The position numbers and the translations under genes are program-made. The notes under the pieces were generated by a model. It worked only from the letters and a program-made list of their open reading frames with translations, made no database searches and was not told the origin of the DNA. Positions 26,585 to 34,398 of a stretch of 64,000 bases of DNA are shown in pieces; position 1 is the first letter of the stretch, and the number at the start of each line of letters is the position of its first letter. The DNA comes from Fibrella aquatilis (GTDB taxonomy: Bacteria; Bacteroidota; Bacteroidia; Cytophagales; Spirosomataceae), in the NCBI RefSeq assembly GCF_017353255.1, contig NZ_JAFMYU010000021.1:1-64000 (forward strand), given 5' to 3'.

Positions 26585-27124
26585 TTATTTCGACTGCGGC
26601 ATAACGCAACTGGCGCTTATTTCTACAGACACCAAACTCTGCAAGGCTTCAATACAAATAACGAGCCTGTTCTTTCCTTTAATGTTGACCAGATATCCCC
26701 GAATACCAGCAAATTGCCCCTGTACTACTTCCACTTGCTGTCCCAATTTGTAGTCTAGCGTATGGTCGCTTACTTCTATATCACCCAGCGTTATCTTTTT
26801 AATACTGCTTATAACACCTTCAGGAATACATACAGGTTTTTTTTCGAAGGTAATGAATCGCACAAGCTCCTTAATTTGACATAATTCGAACTGTAAATTT
26901 GGCGTAGTTTTAACAAACACATAATTAGGGAATAAGGGTACTTCCATTTTCTTTTTTCTGTCGCTCCATTGCCGAATTACTTTGTGCATAGGCAAAAATG
27001 CCTCGACATTCATTCTCGAGATTTTTTCATAAACCTTCCGTTCGGCTTTTGGGTAGGTGTAAACAGCGTACCACTCCGGTTGAGCCATAGCGGAGTTAAT
27101 CAACGAATGTGCCGTGATGTTCAT
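26585..27124 (-). CDS. NusG/UpxY-family transcription antiterminator
   Basis: 179 residues. An NGN domain (WYAVYTYPKAERKVYEKI near residues 18-35, then PLFPNYVFVKTTP) is followed by a KOW-type domain (LGQQVEVVQGQFAGIRGYLVN near 126-146). This is the layout of the specialised NusG paralogues (UpxY in Bacteroides, RfaH, LoaP) that bind RNA polymerase and allow it to read through terminators in one long operon. It is the first gene of the leftward cluster, exactly where such regulators sit. The first ATG is at 27124; an internal ATG at 27088 (AQPEWYAVYTYPK) is a possible start. It differs from the general NusG by being alone, without secE or ribosomal genes beside it. Confidence 0.9.
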   Translation of the reverse strand: MNITAHSLINSAMAQPEWYAVYTYPKAERKVYEKISRMNVEAFLPMHKVIRQWSDRKKKMEVPLFPNYVFVKTTPNLQFELCQIKELVRFITFEKKPVCIPEGVISSIKKITLGDIEVSDHTLDYKLGQQVEVVQGQFAGIRGYLVNIKGKNRLVICIEALQSLVSVEISASCVMPQSK

Positions 27125-27842
27125 GGTATAACTAAAGGTTATGGAACGACTTAGTAGTCACTATTCAGGCCATGCTGAACATGCGACAATGCGAGTCAGG
27201 TGAGACTCGAACTAGAGGAGAAATGGCAGGTGATTGGTTGCTGGCAACGCAGCAAAGGCAACCTGAAAGAATCCTGTCAGGCAGCAGTACATTAGGTGAT
27301 TACGGTACATTTTGGCTGTTTACAAGCTGATCCGCTTACAGCTTCGCCACTAAAGTCACAGAGACTTATTCGTATGTACCCGATTTTTACTTACTGAATA
27401 ACTCAAAATGGCATACGTAATGGTAGCGAGCTAACACAGTTTTTATGTCACGCTTACTATCAACTACTGTAGTATTACTTATACTAACAAGCAACTTCAA
27501 TTAAATTCCGCCGACTAAAATGCGGTTATTTCGACACGACTGCTTTAGTAAGGAGAGCATCTATTTCCGTCTCTCGTAATGGCAATTTGGGTGCTGATAG
27601 CATCCCGGATGCAGATTGTAAGTGATATGGCGGCATAACGGGTGTGGCTTGTCGGCGCTCATACTTAACTACCTCCTAAACATAAACTGTTATTTTCAAT
27701 AATGCAAAGATTTAAGTGCAAGCGTATTTATATAGTATAAAGGCGTATAGTGCACTAACTTGATCCTACTATTATGGTAAGTATTATTGCTTAGGTTATC
27801 GCTAGCTAATCGACCTAACGGTGGTGTATGTAGGTTAAGCAT
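27125..27842. other. 718-bp leader/promoter region of the biosynthetic operon
   Basis: No gene of more than 60 codons and no recognisable family. The start of the leftward operon must lie here. The best -7-like match on the minus strand is AATCTTTG at 27704-27711, one base off TAnnTTTG, without a good -33 partner; if used, the leader would be over 550 bases. A short inverted repeat CGAGTC/GACTCG lies near 27190-27210. The right end meets the tRNA terminator. Confidence 0.5.
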
Positions 27843-27873
27843 AAAAAAGCCGATCACAGTGTGATCGGCTTTT
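27843..27873 (-). terminator. Rho-independent terminator of tRNA-Thr
   Basis: On the minus strand the stem AAAAGCCGATCACA pairs with TGTGATCGGCTTTT and runs into a T-rich tail, just downstream of the tRNA gene. Almost no unpaired bases, so the tip melts to a small loop. Confidence 0.85.
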
Positions 27874-27882
27874 CGGCTTGGA

Positions 27883-27955
<73 letters not shown>

Positions 27956-27999
27956 AATTAAATCGGCATCAGGCAATGCCTTCGTCGATTTTGATGATG

Positions 28000-28030
28000 C
28001 AAAAGTAGGCAATTAGCCGTTTCAAGGCAA
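28000..28030 (-). promoter_or_regulatory. Bacteroidota-type promoter for tRNA-Thr
   Basis: On the minus strand a TTG (28028-28030) is separated by 20 bases from TACTTTTG (28000-28007), fitting the -33 TTG and -7 TAnnTTTG pattern. The tRNA starts about 45 bases downstream. Confidence 0.65.
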
Positions 28031-28041
28031 CCCTGTGCTTC

Positions 28042-28082
28042 AAAAAAAATAGGTCTGTCGACGTGGTGTCGACAGACCTATA
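28042..28082 (-). terminator. Terminator of the DUF349 gene
   Basis: A 14-bp stem (ATAGGTCTGTCGAC with GTCGACAGACCTAT) followed on the minus strand by eight T residues, about 20 bases after the stop codon of the DUF349 gene. Confidence 0.9.
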
Positions 28083-28101
28083 GATTAACTAGCTGATTCT
28101 C

Positions 28102-30654
28102 TTATTCCTGATTCCGCAGGGCGTCGAGTTGTTTTTGGGCATCGGCAATCTTTTTCTCAATATCGGCACGGAGCTGATCGGCGTTTTTCGAGCGGGCGAA
28201 GAACTCGATGTTGTTGCGGTACGTGGCAATATCGTTCTCCAGCGTCGATATACGGCGGCGCGTTTCGCTTCCACCGCCTTCGGTGCTGCGCCGGTAGGCT
28301 GCATAGTCGCCGCCATCGCGCGAGCCGCCGCCACTGTAACCACCGTCGCGGGGACCACGGTCGCGTGAACGATCGTTACTTCGGTTACCGCCGCCGGGGC
28401 GGCCACCCTGACCCTGCTCACGACCACCACCCGGACGAGGGCTGTCGGAACGGGGGCCACGCGACTCACTACCACGGTCACCACGGGGTGCTTCACTGCC
28501 ACCACCGCGGCGATCACTGCGGGGACCTCCAAAGCGCGTCACTTCTGCTTCGTTGTCCTGAATGGCCCGCTCTTTCTCAGTGGTCGACAAGGCACCGTTG
28601 GCACGCACCATGGCGTTGATCGCAGCGATATAGCCTTTCTGAATTCGCTCTTTGTCTTTTTTAGGCACGAAGCCGATGCTGTTCCACTCAGCCTTGAACG
28701 CATTCATCTGCGAGAGATCGGCGTTTTGGCTGGCGGCGGCATCAATCCGGGCAATGAGATCTTCCTTCTTGGTGAGGTTGGCCTCAAATTCCCGGTCGGT
28801 GTCCTGATTACGATTGCGCTTCTTATCAAAGAAGGCATCACAGGCAGCTTTGAACCGGTCGAAGATGCTGTTCTTCTGCTTTTCAGGCACCTGCCCAATA
28901 TTTTTCCACTGTCGCTGATACTCAATCACGCGCTGCGTAGCCTCGCTCGACTCATCGCCCGCTGCCAGGATGGCTTCTACCTGTTCGCAGAGTTCGGTTT
29001 TGGCTTTCAAGTTTTCTTCCCGTTTGCCTTCCAGCTGCCGGAAAAACTCGCCTTTATTGGCAAAGAATGTTTTCAGCGCCGCCCAGAATTTTTTGCTCAG
29101 TTCCTTGCCTTCCTCGCGGGGCATTGGACCTTTGATAGCATTCCAGCGGTCCTGAATGGCCATTACGGCCTTTGTCTTGTCGTTCCAGTCGTTGATACCC
29201 GACGATGAGAAAGAGGTCAGCGGCACGAGTTCTTCGTAAATGGCCGACTTCTCTTCGTAGAGTTGCGCCGACTCTTTGCGCTGATCTTCATTCTGCCCAC
29301 GACGCTTATTATATAAGGTGTCGAGGGCGGCCTTCATGCGCTGCCACAGCACCTCCTGCTCTGCCTTAGGAGCAGGGCCAATGTGCTTATATTCCTCGAA
29401 CAGCGCGTTGGCTTCATCGATAGTCTGGCGCGTGACGGCTTTGTCGGCCTGGGCAGCGGCAAGGGCTTCGACTTTGTCAATTACCTCGCCTTTCAGGGAG
29501 GCGTTGCGCTTACGATCAAGCTCTTTTAGCTCGAAATAAATATTGCGGTTGCTATAATAACGATCTACCAGGGCGTGGTAGGTAGCCCAGAGCGTAGCGT
29601 TATGAGGCGAGTTGATATTACCCGCACCTTTCCACTCGTCCTGAATTTTCTTGAACTCATTCCAGCTTGTCTTGGCATCACCCGCGTTTGACTCATCTGA
29701 TTCGACCAGTTCCCGCAGGCGGCGAAGCAAGTCAGTCTTCGAGTTGAAATTGGCATCTTTCGCTTTGTCGAGCGTCTGGAAATACGTATTCTTCTGCGAC
29801 TTGATCTGCTTGTAGAGGTCTTCGTAACGCAGGGCGGCATCATCGGTACGGAATTGGAAACCCTCTTCCGAGCCGGTATCAGCAACATATTGGGTTAGGG
29901 CAGTTTGCCGTTCGGTGCGCTTAAGCGCGTCCATCACCGGCTTCGACTGCTTCAGTACGTCGTCGGCATGGCGGAACTGAGCAGCCGTGGTAGCTTCGCC
30001 TTTGATCGAGTTCAATGTCTCGTCGAGCAGCGTAACGAGTTCGGCCTTTGAATAGCCCGAATAATCAACGGCGGGCTGAGCAGCCACGGCGGATTCGGTT
30101 TCCTCGTTGGCTTCCGTTTCGGCGTAGTTAGCCGTGATTTCTTCAGCTACTGTTGGATCTAACGAAGCCATTTCGGCCGAAGGCTCTTCCACGCTGGCGG
30201 TTGTTGCAGATTCAGCAACAGGCTCGTCAACAGATTGACCTTCAGAACCTTCCGTTTCTGTAGACGCAGTTGGCTCAACAACTATCTCGGCGGCAGGCTC
30301 GTCTGCTTCAGCAGTTGGCGCTACTTCTGCGGCTGACGCGACGTCAGCAACGGGTTCGGGCTGTTCGGGAAGCACCTCGGCCACAAACGAGTCTGCTTCG
30401 GCAGACACGTCGGCGGATTCGGGCGCATCCGTTGGTTCGGTCTCTTCAGCCGCCGGGGCCACCGAAGTAGGCTTCATAGCCGATGGGTCAGCTACCGGTT
30501 CGGTAGCAGTGGTCTCGTTGGCTACGGGCATGTCTTCTGCGGTAGAAACGGGAAGGGAAGCGGCTTCTTCAGCCGCCAATGTCGAAGCCGACGGTTGGGG
30601 ATCTGGTTGGTTGATCTCCGCTGGCCGGTCGATTTGCTGGTCTTCGTTTGTCAT
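28102..30654 (-). CDS. DUF349 repeat protein with acidic N-terminus and RGG-like C-terminus
   Basis: 850 residues. The first 195 are low complexity, rich in Ala, Glu, Pro and Val and strongly acidic. Residues about 200-690 hold DUF349 repeats, seen as recurring W-x6-G-x-hydrophobic patterns such as EWKGAGNINSPHNATLW, RWNAIKGPMPREEGKEL, QWKNIGQVPEKQK and EWNSIGFVPKKDKERIQ, mostly helical or coiled coil. After that comes an Arg-Gly-rich stretch (residues about 690-790; GPRSDRRGGG and similar), like RNA-binding RGG boxes, and a final coiled coil. The function of DUF349 proteins is not known; the basic tail suggests nucleic-acid contact. It is transcribed from 30.68 kb and ends at a clear terminator. 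Confidence 0.9.
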   Translation of the reverse strand: MTNEDQQIDRPAEINQPDPQPSASTLAAEEAASLPVSTAEDMPVANETTATEPVADPSAMKPTSVAPAAEETEPTDAPESADVSAEADSFVAEVLPEQPEPVADVASAAEVAPTAEADEPAAEIVVEPTASTETEGSEGQSVDEPVAESATTASVEEPSAEMASLDPTVAEEITANYAETEANEETESAVAAQPAVDYSGYSKAELVTLLDETLNSIKGEATTAAQFRHADDVLKQSKPVMDALKRTERQTALTQYVADTGSEEGFQFRTDDAALRYEDLYKQIKSQKNTYFQTLDKAKDANFNSKTDLLRRLRELVESDESNAGDAKTSWNEFKKIQDEWKGAGNINSPHNATLWATYHALVDRYYSNRNIYFELKELDRKRNASLKGEVIDKVEALAAAQADKAVTRQTIDEANALFEEYKHIGPAPKAEQEVLWQRMKAALDTLYNKRRGQNEDQRKESAQLYEEKSAIYEELVPLTSFSSSGINDWNDKTKAVMAIQDRWNAIKGPMPREEGKELSKKFWAALKTFFANKGEFFRQLEGKREENLKAKTELCEQVEAILAAGDESSEATQRVIEYQRQWKNIGQVPEKQKNSIFDRFKAACDAFFDKKRNRNQDTDREFEANLTKKEDLIARIDAAASQNADLSQMNAFKAEWNSIGFVPKKDKERIQKGYIAAINAMVRANGALSTTEKERAIQDNEAEVTRFGGPRSDRRGGGSEAPRGDRGSESRGPRSDSPRPGGGREQGQGGRPGGGNRSNDRSRDRGPRDGGYSGGGSRDGGDYAAYRRSTEGGGSETRRRISTLENDIATYRNNIEFFARSKNADQLRADIEKKIADAQKQLDALRNQE

Positions 30655-30679
30655 GTTGGTTACGCACCAATTACTTTTA

Positions 30680-30687
30680 CAAAAGTA
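30680..30687 (-). promoter_or_regulatory. -7 box of the DUF349 gene, inside a 20-bp palindrome
   Basis: TACTTTTG on the minus strand fits TAnnTTTG and lies 26 bases upstream of the start codon. It is embedded in a near-perfect palindrome, ATTACTTTT-AC-AAAAGTAAT (30670-30689), in the divergent spacer with pdxH. The -33 element is not clear. Confidence 0.45.
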
Positions 30688-30745
30688 ATGAATAAACGCG
30701 GGTTTTACCCTTTTTCACGGGTTTTGCCCCTTCACACTGCCTCAA

Positions 30746-31387
30746 ATGACGTCTGAAATCGCTGACCTGCGCAAAGAATACACATTAAACGGACTGGATA
30801 AGTCAGATGTTTCGCCCAACCCATTTACTCAGTTTCAGCAATGGTTCGATGCGGCACTGGCGGCGGGTGTCCACGAACCCAACGCCATGCACCTGGCAAC
30901 CCTCGGTCCAAACGGGCGTCCATCGGGGCGGATTGTGCTAGTGAAGGGGGTAGACGAGCGGGGCTTTAGCTTCTACACCAACTACGAAAGCCGTAAAGGT
31001 CAGGAACTCATTGGCCACCCAATGGCCTCGCTCACGTTCTTCTGGCCCGAACTGGAACGGCAGATACGGCTGGAAGGATCGGTAGAAAAGGTAAGCCCCG
31101 AAGAGTCAGATGCCTATTTCAACAGCCGCCCGCGGGGTAGTCAGATTGGGGCCTGGGTGTCGCACCAAAGCGAGGTTATCCCCAATCGCGATACGCTTAC
31201 AGACCGCCAACACGAGCTGGAAATGCAGTTTGCCCATCAGCCCATTTCCCGCCCGCCACACTGGGGTGGCTTCCGGCTGGTGCCTGACACCATCGAATTC
31301 TGGCAGGGCCGCCCCAGCCGCCTCCACGATCGTATCCGCTACGAGCTTTCAGCAGGCGAGTGGACGCTGGAAAGGCTGGCACCCTGA
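30746..31387 (+). CDS. pdxH: Pyridoxamine 5'-phosphate oxidase
   Basis: 213 residues with full PdxH features: [19 protein letters not shown] near residue 55-75 for FMN and substrate contact, [20 protein letters not shown] near 125, and the C-terminal [25 protein letters not shown] box. The enzyme oxidises pyridoxamine or pyridoxine 5'-phosphate to pyridoxal 5'-phosphate with FMN and oxygen. Length is normal. It is divergent from the DUF349 gene and convergent with bshB1. The long inverted repeat at 31406-31472 lies right after its stop. Confidence 0.97.
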   Translation: MTSEIADLRKEYTLNGLDKSDVSPNPFTQFQQWFDAALAAGVHEPNAMHLATLGPNGRPSGRIVLVKGVDERGFSFYTNYESRKGQELIGHPMASLTFFWPELERQIRLEGSVEKVSPEESDAYFNSRPRGSQIGAWVSHQSEVIPNRDTLTDRQHELEMQFAHQPISRPPHWGGFRLVPDTIEFWQGRPSRLHDRIRYELSAGEWTLERLAP

Positions 31388-31405
31388 AGAGAATATACAA
31401 TGAAT

Positions 31406-31472
31406 AATGTACAATGTACAATGGCTTCGCGCACTGAGTTGTAGTAAGCAAAGCCATTGTACATTGTACATT
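31406..31472. repeat. Inverted repeat IR1 (22-bp perfect arms)
   Basis: Arms 31406-31427 and 31451-31472, loop 23 bases, between convergent pdxH and bshB1. Each arm is built of near-repeats of TGTACAA. The tip of the left arm reads GGCTTCGCGC, the group B tip motif. Confidence 0.95.
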
Positions 31473-31475
31473 CCC

Positions 31476-32198
31476 TTACTTCAACGCAAACAAATCCCCT
31501 ACGCCGAGCATGCGTTTGCTGATGAAGCCTTCACCGAATTCGACGTTGATCATGTGGCCGTGTTCGCGGGTGCGCGACTCCAGGAATTTCATGAACGGCT
31601 CGCCCGAAATATAGCTTTGCGGTTCGGGGCTGTCGGGATTGAAAAACTGGCTTTTGTAGGCTTTGATTGCTTCCAGTTTCTGATTCCAATATGGCGACAC
31701 ATCGACTACAAAATCGGGCTTGAGTGAGCGGTCCTGGATGAAGTAGTACACGTAAGCCGGGCGGTGGGCTTCCTGCGCTTCGCCCGTTTCGGGATCAAGC
31801 GTGTCAATCATACGCAGGCCACTATAGAAGCAGGCGTCGGTTACCAGTTGAGCGGCCCGGCCATGGTCGGGGTGCCGGTCTTCAACAGTGTTTGTAAGCA
31901 CAATCTGGGGCTTAAAATGCCGAATCCAGGCAATAAGCGCCTTTTGATGTGCCTCGTCGTTTTGGAAAAACCCATCCCGAAACCCCATGTTGTGCCGCGC
32001 CGACAGCCGCATCACTCGGGCACCTTCGGCGGCTTCCTGATCCCTGATTTCGGGGGTTCCCCGCGTACCCAGTTCGCCACGGGTGAGGTCGATCACAGCC
32101 ACAGTTTTGCCCTGATCTATAAGCGACAGCACCGTGCCTGCGCTGGTCATTTCTACATCATCGGGATGCGCCGCAATGCACAATACGTCTACGTTCAT
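31476..32198 (-). CDS. bshB1: Bacillithiol biosynthesis deacetylase BshB1
   Basis: 240 residues of the PIG-L/LmbE deacetylase fold: the zinc motif AAHPDDVE at residues 9-16 and RHPDHGRAAQLV near 110. The branch-typical LTRGELGTRGTPEIRDQEA and FFNPDSPEP segments point to BshB1. The enzyme removes the acetyl group of GlcNAc-malate to give GlcN-malate in bacillithiol synthesis, the usual low-molecular-weight thiol in many Bacteroidota. It is followed by other minus-strand genes upstream (menB, DUF2452), separated by long inverted repeats. Confidence 0.93.
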   Translation of the reverse strand: MNVDVLCIAAHPDDVEMTSAGTVLSLIDQGKTVAVIDLTRGELGTRGTPEIRDQEAAEGARVMRLSARHNMGFRDGFFQNDEAHQKALIAWIRHFKPQIVLTNTVEDRHPDHGRAAQLVTDACFYSGLRMIDTLDPETGEAQEAHRPAYVYYFIQDRSLKPDFVVDVSPYWNQKLEAIKAYKSQFFNPDSPEPQSYISGEPFMKFLESRTREHGHMINVEFGEGFISKRMLGVGDLFALK

Positions 32199-32208
32199 GG
32201 GTAAAGGG

Positions 32209-32295
32209 GACGTTGGCTATTGGACGCTGGATAGTGGACAAAAACGTGTGCATACGCGACTTTTATCCAATATCCAGCGTCCAATAACCAACGTC
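32209..32295. repeat. Inverted repeat IR2 (35-bp arms, 3 mismatches)
   Basis: Arms 32209-32243 and 32261-32295, loop 17 bases, between bshB1 and menB (same direction). The arm is made of variants of TTGGnnnnTGGA words. The tip, read on the minus strand, contains GTCGCGTATG. Confidence 0.93.
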
Positions 32296-32296
32296 T

Positions 32297-33118
32297 TTAT
32301 GGAAACTTCGGAAACTTGCTGAAGTCGGGTTTGCGCTTTTCGAGGAAGGCGTTTTTGCCTTCTTTGGCTTCTTCAGAGAGGTAGTAAAGGAGCGTGGCAT
32401 CGCCAGCCAGTTGTTGAATACCCGCCTGCCCGTCGAGTTCGGCGTTGAAGGCGGCCTTGAGCATACGGAGGGCAATGGGGCTTTTCTCCAGCATTTTACG
32501 GCACCAGGCAATGGTCTCGTCTTCGAGCTTGTCCAGCGGCACTACTTTATTCACCAAACCCATATCCAGCGCCTCCTGGGCATTATACTGGTCGCAGAGA
32601 AACCAGATCTCGCGGGCCTTTTTCTGACCCACCACCCGCGCCAGGTACGACGCCCCGAAGCCCCCGTCGAACGAGCCGACAACAGGTCCGGTTTGGCCGA
32701 AACGGGCGTTATCGGCGGCAATAGAAATGTCGCAGACCACGTGCAGTACGTGCCCACCGCCAATAGCGTACCCCGCTACCATAGCTACCACGGGTTTGGG
32801 AATGCGCCGGATCTGCATTTGAAAGTCAAGCACGTTCAGGCGCGGCACGTCGTCTTCGCCGATGTAGCCGCCATGTCCCCGCACCGACTGATCGCCGCCG
32901 CTGCAAAATGCGTCGGGGCCTTCGCCGGTGAGAATCACTACACCCACCGCCGGGTCTTGCCGGGCAATTTCCATCGCCTCCGACATCTCTTTGACCGTCA
33001 GTGGCGTAAACGCATTACGCTTGTGGGGCCGGTTAATGGTGATCTTCGCGATCCCCTCAAAAAACTCAAACTTAATCTCGCGATACTCGCGGATAGACTG
33101 CCAGTTGTAATTGCTCAT
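32297..33118 (-). CDS. menB: 1,4-dihydroxy-2-naphthoyl-CoA synthase
   Basis: 273 residues from the ATG at 33118 ([17 protein letters not shown]). It is a crotonase-fold enzyme with the MenB features [26 protein letters not shown] near 88, [18 protein letters not shown] near 120 and [12 protein letters not shown] near 155. It closes the second ring of menaquinone from o-succinylbenzoyl-CoA. A longer open frame to 33352 runs through an inverted repeat and is not coding. MenE, which makes the substrate, is at 36810. Confidence 0.96.
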   Translation of the reverse strand: MSNYNWQSIREYREIKFEFFEGIAKITINRPHKRNAFTPLTVKEMSEAMEIARQDPAVGVVILTGEGPDAFCSGGDQSVRGHGGYIGEDDVPRLNVLDFQMQIRRIPKPVVAMVAGYAIGGGHVLHVVCDISIAADNARFGQTGPVVGSFDGGFGASYLARVVGQKKAREIWFLCDQYNAQEALDMGLVNKVVPLDKLEDETIAWCRKMLEKSPIALRMLKAAFNAELDGQAGIQQLAGDATLLYYLSEEAKEGKNAFLEKRKPDFSKFPKFP

Positions 33119-33128
33119 GCTTTCGTGA

Positions 33129-33233
33129 GATTTTGGATTGGGGATTTTGGATTTTGGATTGTTGCTGACGCCAGCGTACGTTTTCTCTGGCGTCAGCAAC
33201 AATCCCCAATCCGAAATCCAAAATCCCAAATCC
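33129..33233. repeat. Inverted repeat IR3 (about 46-bp arms, inner 18 bp perfect)
   Basis: Arms about 33129-33174 and 33187-33233, loop 12 bases, between the DUF2452 gene and menB. The inner 18 bp (GATTGTTGCTGACGCCAG) pair perfectly; the outer parts are imperfect copies of a GGATTTT word. The tip reads GACGCCAGCGTACG. Confidence 0.92.
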
Positions 33234-33236
33234 TCT

Positions 33237-33737
33237 TCACTCATTGAAGTCTGTGTCGTGATAAAAAACGTCCCAGGTGTGGTCGGCGAGCATACGCACG
33301 GTGGCCACGCAGCGCTCGAAGGGAAATTTACGGCCCCACTCATTGGGGGCAATCATAGAGAGGGCGTCGGTGCCGTTTTTGCGCAGGTAGAAGTAATACG
33401 TATGGCCAACGATGGGTTCAAAGCTCATTTGCGCACTGTAAATCCGCTCCGACACGTCGACGCGGTTGCGGATAGCCGTGGCTTGTTCGGCCAGCAGTTG
33501 CATCTGCTTGTAGAGCTGCGCAATCTGCATATCGGTCTGTTCGCGCATGGCCGACACAGCGCGACCGGTGATCTTGCCTTTGTCTTCCGGCCTAATGATG
33601 GCACCGCCCGCCGTGTGGGCGTACTCGAGCAGGCCGGGCCGATCCGTCACCTTGTCGGGCGAAATTGGATTGACGATTTGGGCTTCTTCCATAAAGTGGG
33701 TAACTACCCGTTCGGGGGGATTGTTTGGGAGGGTCAT
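33237..33737 (-). CDS. DUF2452 domain protein
   Basis: 166 residues, cytosolic, no signal peptide. I recognise it as the Bacteroidota DUF2452 type from its layout: [19 protein letters not shown], then [20 protein letters not shown], a helical [12 protein letters not shown] stretch and a C-terminal [15 protein letters not shown] segment. Function is unknown. It lies upstream of menB on the same strand with an inverted repeat between, and divergent from the Rieske-like gene. A -7 box at 33789 fits its promoter. Confidence 0.75.
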   Translation of the reverse strand: MTLPNNPPERVVTHFMEEAQIVNPISPDKVTDRPGLLEYAHTAGGAIIRPEDKGKITGRAVSAMREQTDMQIAQLYKQMQLLAEQATAIRNRVDVSERIYSAQMSFEPIVGHTYYFYLRKNGTDALSMIAPNEWGRKFPFERCVATVRMLADHTWDVFYHDTDFNE

Positions 33738-33788
33738 CCGAGTAGTTTTGCTGATAAAGTCAGACTAGCCGAGTACCCTATTGTGGGG

Positions 33789-33796
33789 CAAAATTA
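33789..33796 (-). promoter_or_regulatory. -7 box upstream of the DUF2452 gene
   Basis: TAATTTTG on the minus strand fits TAnnTTTG, 52 bases before the start codon at 33737. No clear -33 box. Confidence 0.45.
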
Positions 33797-33828
33797 GTTT
33801 ATTTGGGACACTCCCTACCGGTATCATC

Positions 33829-34287
33829 ATGGAAAATACCCCTATTCATACCACCCCACCTACCCTATCGCGCACTCATTTCCTGCGGCTGATAGGCACC
33901 GGCATTGGCCTGTTGGCCATTGTCAATAGCGTGTCGGGCTGCATCAAAGAAGCTATTGATAAGCCCGTTACCACGCTCGATTTCACCGTCAACTGGAACC
34001 AGAGTCCCTATAGCAACCTGAAAACCAAGGGAGGCTACTTCGTGGAGAAAGGAGTCATTGTGGCCCAAACGCAGGCGGGCGCTTTTGTAGCGGTGTCGGC
34101 TGCTTGCCCTGATCAGGGTAACACCACGCTTGTTTTCCAAAGCGGCAACAACCGGTTCTACTGCCCGCTTCACCAGTCGGCCTTCAGCACAGAAGGCGCC
34201 GTACTTAACGGCTCATCCTCGGCTAACCTCAAAAAATATACCGTCACCGTAGACCAGGCGACGGGGGAAGTGAGAGTGAGGGAGTGA
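33829..34287 (+). CDS. Rieske-type lipoprotein with one ligand changed
   Basis: 152 residues starting at 33829. A membrane segment followed by a lipobox (SVSGC near residue 38) suggests a lipoprotein. The C-terminal half is Rieske-like: the second cluster motif is normal (FYCPLHQSAF), but the first reads AACPDQGN where C-x-H-x-G is expected, so one histidine ligand is an aspartate. Without that histidine a normal [2Fe-2S] Rieske cluster is doubtful. It may be a degenerate or altered electron-transfer protein. It stands alone, divergent from the DUF2452 gene and convergent with a DUF5916 gene. Confidence 0.85.
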   Translation: MENTPIHTTPPTLSRTHFLRLIGTGIGLLAIVNSVSGCIKEAIDKPVTTLDFTVNWNQSPYSNLKTKGGYFVEKGVIVAQTQAGAFVAVSAACPDQGNTTLVFQSGNNRFYCPLHQSAFSTEGAVLNGSSSANLKKYTVTVDQATGEVRVRE

Positions 34288-34300
34288 ATTACGAATTACA

Positions 34301-34398
34301 ATTTACGAATTACGATGTACGAATTACGATTTATGGCTGACGCAGGCGTATTCTAGCGTCAGCCATAAATCGTAATTCGTACATCGTAATTCGTAAAT
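34301..34398. repeat. Inverted repeat IR4 (43-bp perfect arms)
   Basis: Arms 34301-34343 and 34356-34398, loop of 12 bases, between the convergent Rieske-like and DUF5916 genes; the right arm touches the DUF5916 stop codon. The arm is made of repeated ACGAATT words. The tip reads GACGCAGGCGTATTC. Confidence 0.97.

Noticed and set aside
26295..26609. 104-codon open frame on the minus strand between antiterminator and glycosyltransferase
   Set aside because: No family character, overlaps the real antiterminator end, and looks like AT-rich chance coding.
27186..27225. Possible tRNA fragment (GTTCGAGTCTC on the minus strand)
   Set aside because: The T-arm stem does not pair and no acceptor or anticodon arm is present.
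32297..33352. Long N-terminal extension of menB
   Set aside because: The extra codons run through inverted repeat IR3; MenB proteins start at the ATG at 33118.
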